From: an uncultured Bacteroidia bacterium
GTDB taxonomy: Bacteria; Bacteroidota; Bacteroidia; Bacteroidales; Prolixibacteraceae
Reading direction: 5' to 3'
Length of the DNA stretch: 64,000 bases
Assembly (NCBI GenBank): GCA_903918045.1
Contig: CAIXCY010000022.1
Span: 1-64,000, forward strand
This document shows, piece by piece, positions 47,197 through 55,859 of this stretch. The notes beneath the pieces are model-generated. The model saw only the letters and a program-made list of their open reading frames with translations. It was not told the origin of the DNA and searched no databases. A program made the translations under genes and the position numbers. How positions within the stretch are numbered: the stretch's first letter is position 1; each line of letters opens with the position of its first letter.

Positions 47197-49662
47197 ATGA
47201 TAAAGTTTTCGTGGAAAAAGAGTTTACCTCATATTACCGCAATTATTCTTTTCCTGTTATTGCCAATTGTCTATTTTTCACCTGTTTTAGAAAATAAACA
47301 GTTGAATCAGCATGATTCACAGACTTATATTGGGATGTCGAAAGAAATTGTTGATTACAATAAGAAGAGTGACGATCTTGCCTTGTGGTCTAATTCCATG
47401 TTCGGTGGAATGCCTGCTTATCTGGTCGGACTACCAATAAAGACTATTATATCTTCAGTTTATAATCTCACTAATCTTTATAACTGGAGGCCAATAAGTT
47501 TTATATTTCTTTATTTTGCCGGGTTTTATTTAGCTTTATTACTCTTTGGCGTATCCCCATGGCTTGCTCTTGCCGGAGCACTTGGTTTTGGATTTAGCTC
47601 CTATAATTTTATAATTATAGCCGCCGGTCATGCCTCGAAAGCGATTGCGATTGGGTATATGGCACCTGTAATTGCCTCATTTTATTTTACACTGAAAAAA
47701 GAAAAATGGATTGGTGGTGCTCTCTTCGGTATTTCCCTTGCTCTGGAAATATATTCCGGTCATCCACAAATCAGTTATTATACCCTTCTGATCCTTTTAA
47801 TTATGGGAATTACCGAATTGGTATTTGCATTTAAAAATAAAGAGATACCTGAGATTATAAAACGGATTGCAATCATTGTAGCTTTTACGCTTCTTGCAGT
47901 GGCCTCCAATACGAGCAGACTATGGACGACCTGGGAGTATGGAAAGTATTCAATGAGGGGGAAGTCTGATCTTACTAACGATAAGGCTAATAAAACCAGT
48001 GGACTTGACCGTGATTATGCTACGAGCTACAGTTATGGAATTGGAGAAACTTTAACACTGCTTATTCCCGATTTTAACGGAGGTTCTTCAACTGTAGGAT
48101 TCGGTGAAAATTCAGAGACCGGGAAAATGTTGAGGAGTAATAATGTGCCAAATGCAAGTGTTGTGGTAAAGCAACTTCCCGGATATTGGGGTGGACAGCC
48201 TCAGACTTCAGGGCCGGTTTATTTTGGATCGATCATCTGCTTCATTTTTATTCTAGGCCTTTTTATATTGAAAGGACCGATCCGGATTTGGGTGGTTATT
48301 GCTACACTTCTATCTATTGCACTAGCCTGGGGACATAATTTTATGCCTCTTACCAATCTTTTTCTGGACTATTTTCCAGGATATAACAAGTTCAGAACTG
48401 TAACGATGATTCTTGTTATTGCAGGGTTTACTTTCCCGCTTTATGCTATTCTAACGCTTCAAAAGATTATAAATCGTGAGATAGATAGCAAAAAATTGCT
48501 AAAGCCTTTAGCCTGGAGCATTGGATTAACTGCCGGAATTGCGCTGATCTTCGCAGTCCTACCCGGAATGGCTGGTTCATTTACCTCACCTATAGACAGC
48601 CAGCTTCCCGATTGGCTTCAAGGAAGCATTATATCTGACCGGCAATCCATGTTGCAATCTGATGCACTTCGATCCGCAATTTTCATTCTATTGGGGGCCG
48701 GAGTAATTTGGGCGCTGGTTGAAGAGAAGATTAAAGTAAGCAATGGTCTCCTGATACTTGGTATATTAATCGTGGTGGATATGTGGGGCGTCGATAAAAG
48801 ATATTTAAACGATGCACTTTTTGTGTCTGCTCAGGAGGCAAGAAATCCAATTAAAGCAACAGCTGCCGATCAAGCCATCTTACAAGATAAAACATCTGAT
48901 TATAGGGTATTAAATATGGCGGTAAGTACTTTTAATGATGCAACTACCTCTTATTTTCATCAGTCAATCGGAGGTTACCACGGAGCCAAGATGCGACGGT
49001 ACCAGGAGCTCATTGATTTTCATATTGGTAACGAAATGGCATTAATCGGTCAACGCCTTGAAAAAATAAAAACAGAATCGGGTATGGATTCTCTTTTTCT
49101 TGGACTTAATGCGCTTAATATGTTGAATACTAAATATTTGATTTATAATCCTCAGGCTGTTCCGATTCAAAATAAGCATGCGCTTGGGAGTGTGTGGCTT
49201 GTCGATAAATACCAATTTGTGGATAATGCTGACCAGGAAATTGCAGCGATAAAAATTATTGATCCTGCAAGAGAGGTTGTGATTGACAAAAAATATCAAG
49301 CCATGCTAAATGGAATTATTTTGAGAAGTGATCCGGAGGCAAATATCGTATTAAAGGAAAAGTCGCTTAATAAGATGACCTATCATTATCAGGGTAACGG
49401 GAATCAGCTTGCTGTATTTTCGGCAATCTATTATCCCAAAGGTTGGAACGTTTATATTGAGGGCAAAATTGTCCCTCATTTTCAGGCTGATTTTGTATTG
49501 AGGAGCATGCTCTTAACAAAAGGAAATTATGACATTGTTTTTAAATTTGAACCGGTTTCCTTTCTTGTAGGGTCCGTAATATCATTTTGGAGTTCAATAC
49601 TTCTGTTACTTTTTATTACAGCTCTTTTTGTAAAAACGTATTTTCTTCCTGCGAAGAATTAA
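47197..49662 (+). CDS. YfhO family membrane protein
   Basis: The protein has 821 residues. About 11-13 hydrophobic segments fill residues 10-500 and about 780-815, with a soluble domain between. The YfhO/GT-C-like features are HDSQTYIGMSKEIVDY near the N-terminus (the acidic D of the first extracytoplasmic loop), WSNSMFGGMPAY, and the periplasmic region with NMLNTKYLIYNP and SAIYYPKGWNVYI. In Gram-positive bacteria YfhO helps glycosylate teichoic acids using lipid-linked sugars; in Bacteroidota the target is unknown. A TACTTTTG -7 element (47164-47171) fits a promoter 26 bases before the ATG, without a good -33. It is 31 bases upstream of ftsX. Confidence 0.87.
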   Translation: MIKFSWKKSLPHITAIILFLLLPIVYFSPVLENKQLNQHDSQTYIGMSKEIVDYNKKSDDLALWSNSMFGGMPAYLVGLPIKTIISSVYNLTNLYNWRPISFIFLYFAGFYLALLLFGVSPWLALAGALGFGFSSYNFIIIAAGHASKAIAIGYMAPVIASFYFTLKKEKWIGGALFGISLALEIYSGHPQISYYTLLILLIMGITELVFAFKNKEIPEIIKRIAIIVAFTLLAVASNTSRLWTTWEYGKYSMRGKSDLTNDKANKTSGLDRDYATSYSYGIGETLTLLIPDFNGGSSTVGFGENSETGKMLRSNNVPNASVVVKQLPGYWGGQPQTSGPVYFGSIICFIFILGLFILKGPIRIWVVIATLLSIALAWGHNFMPLTNLFLDYFPGYNKFRTVTMILVIAGFTFPLYAILTLQKIINREIDSKKLLKPLAWSIGLTAGIALIFAVLPGMAGSFTSPIDSQLPDWLQGSIISDRQSMLQSDALRSAIFILLGAGVIWALVEEKIKVSNGLLILGILIVVDMWGVDKRYLNDALFVSAQEARNPIKATAADQAILQDKTSDYRVLNMAVSTFNDATTSYFHQSIGGYHGAKMRRYQELIDFHIGNEMALIGQRLEKIKTESGMDSLFLGLNALNMLNTKYLIYNPQAVPIQNKHALGSVWLVDKYQFVDNADQEIAAIKIIDPAREVVIDKKYQAMLNGIILRSDPEANIVLKEKSLNKMTYHYQGNGNQLAVFSAIYYPKGWNVYIEGKIVPHFQADFVLRSMLLTKGNYDIVFKFEPVSFLVGSVISFWSSILLLLFITALFVKTYFLPAKN

Positions 49663-49692
49663 ATCCTGATCCTACTTAAAACTTATTTTACA

Positions 49693-50571
49693 ATGGCAAA
49701 AAATAAGCCCCAGAAATTGAAAAACAGTTTATTTAGTTCTTATTTTTCAACAACCATAAGTATTTCAATGATTCTTTTTCTCTTTGGATTGTTGGGTTTA
49801 TTATTGATAAATGCCCAGAGACTTTCAGATTTCATGAAGGAAAATATTGGGGTAACCCTAATCCTAAAAGAAAGTGCAAAGGAAGTGGATATAATGAAGC
49901 TACAAAAAACACTGGAAGCTGCGAACTTTATTAAATCCACGAAGTTTATTGGTAAAGAGAGGGCTGCAGCGGAACTAAAAAATGAGCTTGGGGAAGATTT
50001 TGTCGACTTTCTTGGTTTTAATCCGCTTTTATCATCTATTGATGTTACACTTTATGCTGGATATGCAAATCCCGACAGTCTGGCTTTTCTTGAGCGTAAA
50101 TTCCTAAGCCATAATGAAATACAGGAGGTATACTACCAACGAAATCTGGTAAAACAGTTGAACACAAATGTGAAAAAAGTGAGCATCATTCTTTTGGCAT
50201 TAAGCTTACTAATGTTTTTTATTTTTGCTGCTTTGATAAATAATACGATTCGGTTGTCAATTTATTCCAAACGATTCTTAATTAATACAATGCAACTTGT
50301 AGGTGCCACACGATCATTTATCCGCAGGCCATTTGTGGCCAAAAGTGTATTTCAGGGTATCTATGGTGGTTTAATTGCTTGTTTCATGTTTTTAATCCTC
50401 TTTTTTAGTTATCAAAAGGATTTAAAATCGTTCATTGATTTTCAAAATCTGACTACTCTTGCGCTTCTTGGAGGATCTATATTTTTCATGGGAATTTTTA
50501 TATCTTTGATATCTACTTATTTAGCAGTCAATAAATTTTTACGAATGAGGTTTGATCAGCTCTTTTATTGA
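49693..50571 (+). CDS. ftsX: Cell division protein FtsX (permease)
   Basis: The protein has 292 residues. Four transmembrane segments (about 22-42, 165-185, 215-235 and 250-275) with a large extracellular domain between the first two, and the FtsX C-terminal domain with NTIRLSIYSKRFLINTMQLVGATRSFIRRPF. FtsX works with the ATPase FtsE at the septum and controls cell-wall hydrolases. In this phylum ftsE is usually not adjacent, and it is absent here. Elsewhere in the window, the EnvC-like protein at 12.8 kb could be the partner acted on by this complex, as in E. coli. It is the first gene of the DUF3098-truB-queA run. Confidence 0.92.
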   Translation: MAKNKPQKLKNSLFSSYFSTTISISMILFLFGLLGLLLINAQRLSDFMKENIGVTLILKESAKEVDIMKLQKTLEAANFIKSTKFIGKERAAAELKNELGEDFVDFLGFNPLLSSIDVTLYAGYANPDSLAFLERKFLSHNEIQEVYYQRNLVKQLNTNVKKVSIILLALSLLMFFIFAALINNTIRLSIYSKRFLINTMQLVGATRSFIRRPFVAKSVFQGIYGGLIACFMFLILFFSYQKDLKSFIDFQNLTTLALLGGSIFFMGIFISLISTYLAVNKFLRMRFDQLFY

Positions 50572-50606
50572 ACTATCTTCGTAGGTTAGAAATAATATTT
50601 TTTTGC

Positions 50607-50858
50607 ATGGCCATAAATACTGAAAATAAGGGGGAACAAAAGTTCGCCTTAGGGAAAGAAAACCTGCGGCTTTTAATGATTGGGTTTTTGATAATCCTTG
50701 TTGGATTTGTTTTGATGATTGGTGGAGGATCTTCTGATCCCGCTGTATTTAATAAAGAGATATTTAATTTTCAGCGAATTACTCTGGCCCCGATTGTCGT
50801 TATGATTGGGTTTGTGTTTGAGATTTTTGCAATTATGAAGAAACCCGGATCAAAATAA
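50607..50858 (+). CDS. DUF3098 membrane protein
   Basis: The protein has about 83 residues from the ATG at 50607. An upstream TTG at 50568 would overlap the ftsX stop and add 13 residues, but the ATG leaves the family's FALGKENLRLLMIGF start intact. Two membrane segments flank a GGGSSDPAVFNKEIFNFQRITLA loop. DUF3098 is a small inner-membrane family that follows ftsX in many Bacteroidota genomes. Its function is unknown. It is 18 bases upstream of truB and likely co-transcribed with the run. No transport or catalytic residue is evident. Confidence 0.85.
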   Translation: MAINTENKGEQKFALGKENLRLLMIGFLIILVGFVLMIGGGSSDPAVFNKEIFNFQRITLAPIVVMIGFVFEIFAIMKKPGSK

Positions 50859-50875
50859 CATAGTTCGGATTATTC

Positions 50876-51574
50876 ATGACGCAAACAGAAATTTCAGAGT
50901 TTGATTTTGAAAAAGGGGAAGTTTTGGTTTTTGACAAACCGCTTGACTGGACCTCATTTGATCTTGTGCATAAAGTAAGGTTTATTATCTGCAAGAAATT
51001 GAATATTAAGAAATTGAAAGTTGGTCATGCTGGTACTCTTGACCCAAAGGCCACCGGTATATTAATTTTATGCACTGGCAAAGCAACCTCCAGAATAGAA
51101 ACCCTTCAGGCTGATGAAAAGGAGTATATTGCAACTTTGAAATTTGGGGCAACTACACCTTCTTTCGATCTTGAAAGTGCTGAAGATGCCTTTTATGAAA
51201 CTGCTCATATATCAAAGGAACTTCTGATTAACATATTGCCACAATTTATCGGCACGATTATGCAGGTACCACCTGATTATTCTGCTGTTAAAATTAATGG
51301 GAAGCGTGCCTATGACTATGCAAGGAAAGGAATTGCAGTCGAGATAAAATCGAAGGTTCTGGAGATTAAGGAAATAGAGGTAATCGGTTTTGATCTACCG
51401 GAGGTAAAACTAAGAGTTGTTTGTGGGAAAGGGACCTATATTAGGGCCCTTGCACGCGACATCGGAATTGCACTTCACAGTGGAGCCTATCTCACCGGAT
51501 TACGACGTACCAGAGTAGGAAAATTTAGCCTGGCCCAAGCTATTGTGTTGGAGGATTTTTTGAAAAAGCAGTGA
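50876..51574 (+). CDS. truB: tRNA pseudouridine(55) synthase
   Basis: The protein has 232 residues. TruB isomerises U55 in the T loop of tRNAs and acts as a tRNA chaperone. The catalytic region GHAGTLDPKATGILILCTGKAT holds the Asp nucleophile; ADEKEYIATLKFGATTPSFD and QVPPDYSAVKINGKRAYDYARKG are characteristic. The C-terminus KGTYIRALARDIG with LRRTRVG closes the active site. No C-terminal PUA domain is present, which is usual in this group. It lies 18 bases after DUF3098 and 65 bases before queA, so the tRNA-modification pair shares a transcript. Confidence 0.97.
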   Translation: MTQTEISEFDFEKGEVLVFDKPLDWTSFDLVHKVRFIICKKLNIKKLKVGHAGTLDPKATGILILCTGKATSRIETLQADEKEYIATLKFGATTPSFDLESAEDAFYETAHISKELLINILPQFIGTIMQVPPDYSAVKINGKRAYDYARKGIAVEIKSKVLEIKEIEVIGFDLPEVKLRVVCGKGTYIRALARDIGIALHSGAYLTGLRRTRVGKFSLAQAIVLEDFLKKQ

Positions 51575-51639
51575 ACAAATATTCGTATTTGATTCCATTT
51601 TGTTATACATAATTATTTCTGCATATAAAGTTATCACCT

Positions 51640-52692
51640 ATGAAGCTTTCAAAATTTAAGTACAATTTGCCGGAGGAACTCATTGCCCTCCATCCAACTC
51701 AGAACAGGGATGAATCTCGAATGATGGTTTTACACCGGAGCACGGGAGAAATTGAACACAAAATATTTAAAGATGTAGTTGACTACTTCAGCAGCGACGA
51801 TATTATGGTGTTTAATAACACTAAGGTTTTTCCAGCACGACTTTATGGCAATAAGGAGAAAACGGGTGCTCAGATTGAGGTTTTTTTACTTCGGGAATTG
51901 AATCGGGAGCAACGTCTTTGGGATGTATTGGTTGATCCTGCACGCAAAATCAGGATTGGGAATAAGCTTTATTTTGGCGAGGATGATCTTTTGGTTGCGG
52001 AGGTTATTGATAATACCACTTCACGTGGGAGAACTTTGCGTTTCCTTTTTGACGGGACATATGAAGAATTTAAGGACACCCTATACAACCTTGGCGAGAC
52101 TCCTCTTCCTAAATTTATCAATCGCCCTGTTGAAGAGGAAGATGCCCAGCGCTACCAGACTGTGTATGCTAAGCATGAAGGGGCTGTTGCAGCTCCGACT
52201 GCCGGATTGCATTTTAGTCGTGAATTATTGAAGAGACTAGAAATTAAGGGGATTCATTTTGCTGATATTACTTTGCATGTAGGTTTAGGGAATTTTAGAA
52301 GTGTGGATGTTGAAGATCTCACTAAACATAAGATGGATTCAGAACAGATCTGGATCAGGGATGAGGCCGTTGAAATTGTAAACAATGCAAAACTAAGTAA
52401 ACAACACATTTGTGCGGTAGGGACAACAGTAATGCGTACCCTTGAAAGTTCGGTATCAACAAATGGAATGTTAAAACCATATGAAGGTTGGACAAATAAA
52501 TTTATTTTTCCTCCTTATGATTTTACAGTTGCTGACAGTATGATCTCAAACTTTCATTTACCACTTTCTACATTGCTAATGATGGTTGCCGCTTTTGCCG
52601 GGTACGATAAACTGATGAGTGCCTATAAAGTTGCTATAAAGGAGAAGTACCGTTTTGGCACTTATGGTGATGCTATGCTGATTGTAGATTGA
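51640..52692 (+). CDS. queA: S-adenosylmethionine:tRNA ribosyltransferase-isomerase
   Basis: The protein has 350 residues. QueA transfers the ribosyl moiety of SAM to 7-aminomethyl-7-deazaguanine in tRNA, giving epoxyqueuosine in the queuosine pathway. Diagnostic segments are [67 protein letters not shown]-type [11 protein letters not shown], and TTVMRTLES. No other queuosine genes are nearby. It is the last gene of the ftsX run and is followed by a strong hairpin shared with the convergent efp. Confidence 0.97.
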   Translation: MKLSKFKYNLPEELIALHPTQNRDESRMMVLHRSTGEIEHKIFKDVVDYFSSDDIMVFNNTKVFPARLYGNKEKTGAQIEVFLLRELNREQRLWDVLVDPARKIRIGNKLYFGEDDLLVAEVIDNTTSRGRTLRFLFDGTYEEFKDTLYNLGETPLPKFINRPVEEEDAQRYQTVYAKHEGAVAAPTAGLHFSRELLKRLEIKGIHFADITLHVGLGNFRSVDVEDLTKHKMDSEQIWIRDEAVEIVNNAKLSKQHICAVGTTVMRTLESSVSTNGMLKPYEGWTNKFIFPPYDFTVADSMISNFHLPLSTLLMMVAAFAGYDKLMSAYKVAIKEKYRFGTYGDAMLIVD

Positions 52693-52710
52693 TTTTACAC
52701 CAATATAAAT

Positions 52711-52741
52711 GATAAAGGCCGGAAAAATTCCGGCCTTTATC
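52711..52741. terminator. Bidirectional terminator between queA and efp
   Basis: A perfect 14-base-pair stem (52711-52724 with 52728-52741) and an AAA loop, GC-rich in the middle (GGCCGG / CCGGCC). It lies between the convergent stops of queA (52692) and efp (52762). AT-rich flanks permit termination both ways, although T tracts are short. Confidence 0.85.
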
Positions 52742-52761
52742 ATTTAATGTCTTGAACGGGA

Positions 52762-53331
52762 TTATTTTTTAACTCTCTCGTAATAAGATTTATCGCGAGT
52801 ATCGACACGAATTATATCACCCTGATTGATAAAAAGTGGAACCATAATGGTTGCTCCAGTCTCTACTATTGCTTGTTTAAGTGCAGTTGAAGAAGCTGTG
52901 TTTCCACGGTCACCCGATTCAGTATAAGTTATCTCAAGGTCTATAAACGGAGGAAATTCGACTGTCAGAGGAGTTTCTGTATCTGCATGATACATAATCT
53001 CAAGTGTCATCCCCTCTTTCATTAGATCCGCATTATCGACAAGCTCAGTTCCGATTGATACCTGTTCAAAGGACTCAGAGTTCATAAAATTAAAACCCAT
53101 TTCGTCTTTATATAGAAACTGATATGGGCGGCGTTCAATCCGGACAGTATTGATTTTTGTCCCTACAGAAAAGGTGTTATCAATTACTTTACCCGTTTTC
53201 AGATTTTTAAGTTTAGTCCGCACGAATGCAGGGCCTTTACCTGGTTTAACATGCTGAAACGACACAACCTGAAATAATTGCTCGTTAAACTCAATACACA
53301 GCCCATTCCGAATTTCTGCTGTAGTTGCCAT
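52762..53331 (-). CDS. efp: Translation elongation factor P
   Basis: The protein has 189 residues, the standard length. EF-P rescues ribosomes stalled at polyproline by entering next to the P-site tRNA. The KOW-like domain I has QHVKPGKGPAFVRTKLKNL with K32 at the tip, the residue that is lysylated, rhamnosylated or otherwise modified in other bacteria. Domains II and III follow with TYTESGDRGNTASSTALKQA (the signature before the end) and GDIIRVDTRDKSYYERVKK. No epmA, epmB or earP is nearby, so the modification state is unknown. It is transcribed on its own. Confidence 0.98.
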   Translation of the reverse strand: MATTAEIRNGLCIEFNEQLFQVVSFQHVKPGKGPAFVRTKLKNLKTGKVIDNTFSVGTKINTVRIERRPYQFLYKDEMGFNFMNSESFEQVSIGTELVDNADLMKEGMTLEIMYHADTETPLTVEFPPFIDLEITYTESGDRGNTASSTALKQAIVETGATIMVPLFINQGDIIRVDTRDKSYYERVKK

Positions 53332-53662
53332 TGGCTTTTGTATTTATGATTTTAATAAACTAAAGAAAACCCTTAAAGGAAATTTTTTGCAAATTTAGAC
53401 AAATGAACGTTAACAATGAAATAATATTTTGTCCAATCGATTCATGAATTAATCTATGTAAATTATAGATAATCAAATAGATATATAATTTTCTATATGG
53501 ATTTATACTACCTACTCCTTTAAACTGCAGGAATAAGGAGGTAGAAGCCCGCCTGGCAAAAGACATATCCAACCTATTAAACTATTTTTATTATCGATTT
53601 TTGAAAGGGAAGTTAACCACTTTTTATTCTAATTTTGACTCTATAACTTTCAGGATAAGTCA
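53332..53662. other. 331-base intergenic region with efp promoter element and a hairpin
   Basis: On the minus strand, TAAATTTG (53390-53397) matches the Bacteroidota -7 element and lies 59 bases before the efp ATG. An imperfect inverted repeat (CTACCT..CTCCTT at 53508-53520 and AAGGAGGTAG at 53535-53544) could be a bulged hairpin. No gene is seen. Confidence 0.5.
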
Positions 53663-54421
53663 ATGATTGAATTTCCTTCCACTTTTGCGATTTCCACTTT
53701 TGATTGGGTGCTAATTATAATTTGCGCAGTACTTATTGGCATGTCTAAAACAGGTGTTCCAGGTGTTTCAATGATCGTCGTACCAACACTTGCATTGATC
53801 TTTGGTGGGAAACAATCCACAGGCGTACTTCTTCCAATTCTAATCATGGCTGATGTATTTGCAGTAATTTATTATCATCGTCATGCAAATTGGCGACACC
53901 TGCTTCGGGCACTGCCGTGGGCAGTAACTGGTTTACTATTGGCGTTATGGATTGGGAACCAAGTTAATGATCAACAATTTAAGCGAATGATCGCCATCAT
54001 TGTTTTCCTTAGTATAATCGTTATGATCTGGAAAGATTATGGATTTAAGAAGGAATTCACACCCGATCATTGGTTGTTTGCTGCCTTACTGGGAGTAGCA
54101 GGAGGATTTGCAACAATGATTGGGAATGTAGCAGGCCCAATTTTTGCGATTTACCTACTTGCTATGCATCTGGATAAGAAGGGCTATATTGGGACAACTG
54201 CGTGGTTTTTCTTTATTATCAATTTATCGAAGTTTCCACTTCAGGCACTTGTGTGGAAAAATATTACTCTTCACACGCTGACTATTGATATCCTGGTTTT
54301 TCCTGCTATTGCTCTAGGCGCATGGTTTGGAATTTTCGTTGTGAAACGGATATCGGAGTTGACTTATAAATGGTTAGTGGTGGTTATAACTGTACTGTCT
54401 GCTCTTCTTATTTTTGTTTAA
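53663..54421 (+). CDS. TSUP (TauE/SafE) family membrane transporter
   Basis: The protein has 252 residues and about seven to eight membrane segments. The TauE/SafE hallmark repeats are the N-terminal MSKTGVPGVSMIVVPTLALIFGGKQSTG and the related second-half segment AALLGVAGGFATMIGNVAGPIFAIYLL. These transporters move small anions such as sulfite, sulfoacetate or thiosulfate. The substrate is not predictable here, and no sulfur gene is adjacent. It stands alone between the 331-base intergenic region and the membrane-fusion protein gene. The 80-residue half repeats suggest a normal, intact protein of the family's usual length. Confidence 0.9.
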   Translation: MIEFPSTFAISTFDWVLIIICAVLIGMSKTGVPGVSMIVVPTLALIFGGKQSTGVLLPILIMADVFAVIYYHRHANWRHLLRALPWAVTGLLLALWIGNQVNDQQFKRMIAIIVFLSIIVMIWKDYGFKKEFTPDHWLFAALLGVAGGFATMIGNVAGPIFAIYLLAMHLDKKGYIGTTAWFFFIINLSKFPLQALVWKNITLHTLTIDILVFPAIALGAWFGIFVVKRISELTYKWLVVVITVLSALLIFV

Positions 54422-54545
54422 TTAACAAATTTGTCTTATTTTATCTTTTATAGGTTGTTGAGATTGTTTTCCTTAAATGTGGCACAGCTATTTTTATTGG
54501 ATTTAGAAGGGTGGCGGCAACTCAATTTTTTATAACTTTAACCCC

Positions 54546-54573
54546 TTTGTTATTCTAAACTATCCTAAATTTG
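54546..54573 (+). promoter_or_regulatory. Bacteroidota-type promoter for the efflux genes
   Basis: TTTG (54546-54549), 16 bases, then TAAATTTG (54566-54573), an exact -7 match about 50 bases before the ATG at 54624. The -7 element sits in the loop of a 7-bp inverted repeat (AAACTAT / ATAGTTT), a possible operator. Confidence 0.5.
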
Positions 54574-54623
54574 AATAGTTTGGAAAGATTGAGATTCTCC
54601 GTCTATTTTAATATTTTAAATCA

Positions 54624-55853
54624 ATGATATTCAATAAAAAACAAAACTTGACTTTTATGATTCCACAAGGGATCATACTGTTATTTATTATATTTTTCTT
54701 CTCCTGCAGGCTTATGCCTAAGAGCATTAACGTAGGGGATTGTATACTTCTTACTGTTGAAAAGGGTGATGTTTTTGAACCAATTATGGCGACCGGAACC
54801 GTTGAGTCAGAAAATGAGGTATTAATCCGGTGCCCATATAGCAGTATCCTTAAGAGAATTTATAAGGAGCCTGGTAGCAGGGTTCAAAGAGGGGATGCCA
54901 TATTAATGATGGAGGATGAACAAATCAAGGAAGAGATTGATAAGATTAAAGATCAGCTTGATTTAAAGAGGAATACTCTTGAAAAAAATAAATTAAGTGA
55001 ATTTAGTACAACAGTAGACCTGAATTACAGCGAAGAGGTCAAAAGGTTGAATATTAATTCTTTGAAAACCCAGTTGGCAGACGAGAAACAGCTTCTTGAG
55101 GTAGGTGGAATTTCACCTGCAAAAATTGAGAAGACAAAAGAGGAGATTGCGCTGGCTGAAAAGGATCTGGCTATGCTTAAACAGAAAAATGGGATTCGGT
55201 TGAAGCAATTGAATGCAGAAGAACAAGGGCTGAACCTAGGCATAAAAATTCAGGAGAAAGAGTTGGCAGACAAAGTTAATACTTTGAATGAAATGCGAGT
55301 CCTTGCACCATCAAATGGAATTGTACTTTCAATTGCTAATAAGGTTGGCGAAAAGGTAAATATAGATAATGTTTTAGTACGGATGTCCGATCTTTCTACA
55401 TTTAAAATAGTAGGGTCTGCTGAGGATAAGGTTGCAGATTTCATTAAAACTGGAAGGAAAGTCATTGCAATTATTGATAGCGAGAGGCTTCCAGGACAAA
55501 TTGGGAATGTTAATCCTGTGATCGAGAACAATAAAATCTTATTTAATGTTCATCTGGAACAAAAAAATCATCCAAAACTTATTCCAAACCAACGGATTAC
55601 GTTATGGGTTGTTAAGAATCAGGCAGATAATGCTTTGATAATTAATAATCTAAATCTCTTTGACAAAGAGGTTCCAAACGTTGCTTATGTTTTGAAAAAT
55701 GGTACAGCGACCCGTCACGAGATTACAACAGGGATAAGGAATCCTGACCATATTCAGATATTGACAGGGGTTGAGGCCGGAGATACAATCATTGTTCCGA
55801 AACGTGGAATATCTGCATTTCATAATTCAGTCAGTGTGGCAATAAACAAATAA
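54624..55853 (+). CDS. HlyD/MacA-type periplasmic adaptor (membrane fusion) protein
   Basis: The protein has 409 residues. An N-terminal hydrophobic segment ends near FFSC, possibly lipidated. A biotinyl-lipoyl half motif (GTVESENEVLIRCPYSSILKRIYKEPGSRVQRGDAIL) is followed by an alpha-helical hairpin of about 130 residues (DEQIKEEIDKIKDQ through KELADKVNTLNEM). Then come the second lipoyl half (LAPSNGIVLSIANKVGEKVNIDNVLVRMSD), a beta-barrel and a C-terminal domain ending with VPKRGISAF. It would bridge an inner-membrane exporter and TolC. The TolC gene starts six bases later. No inner-membrane transporter gene (ABC, RND or MFS) is adjacent. Confidence 0.9.
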   Translation: MIFNKKQNLTFMIPQGIILLFIIFFFSCRLMPKSINVGDCILLTVEKGDVFEPIMATGTVESENEVLIRCPYSSILKRIYKEPGSRVQRGDAILMMEDEQIKEEIDKIKDQLDLKRNTLEKNKLSEFSTTVDLNYSEEVKRLNINSLKTQLADEKQLLEVGGISPAKIEKTKEEIALAEKDLAMLKQKNGIRLKQLNAEEQGLNLGIKIQEKELADKVNTLNEMRVLAPSNGIVLSIANKVGEKVNIDNVLVRMSDLSTFKIVGSAEDKVADFIKTGRKVIAIIDSERLPGQIGNVNPVIENNKILFNVHLEQKNHPKLIPNQRITLWVVKNQADNALIINNLNLFDKEVPNVAYVLKNGTATRHEITTGIRNPDHIQILTGVEAGDTIIVPKRGISAFHNSVSVAINK

Positions 55854-55859
55854 TATAAG

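Noticed and set aside
50568-50606. TTG start overlapping ftsX for the DUF3098 gene
   Set aside because: The ATG at 50607 gives the family's normal N-terminus; the TTG adds an unsupported extension.
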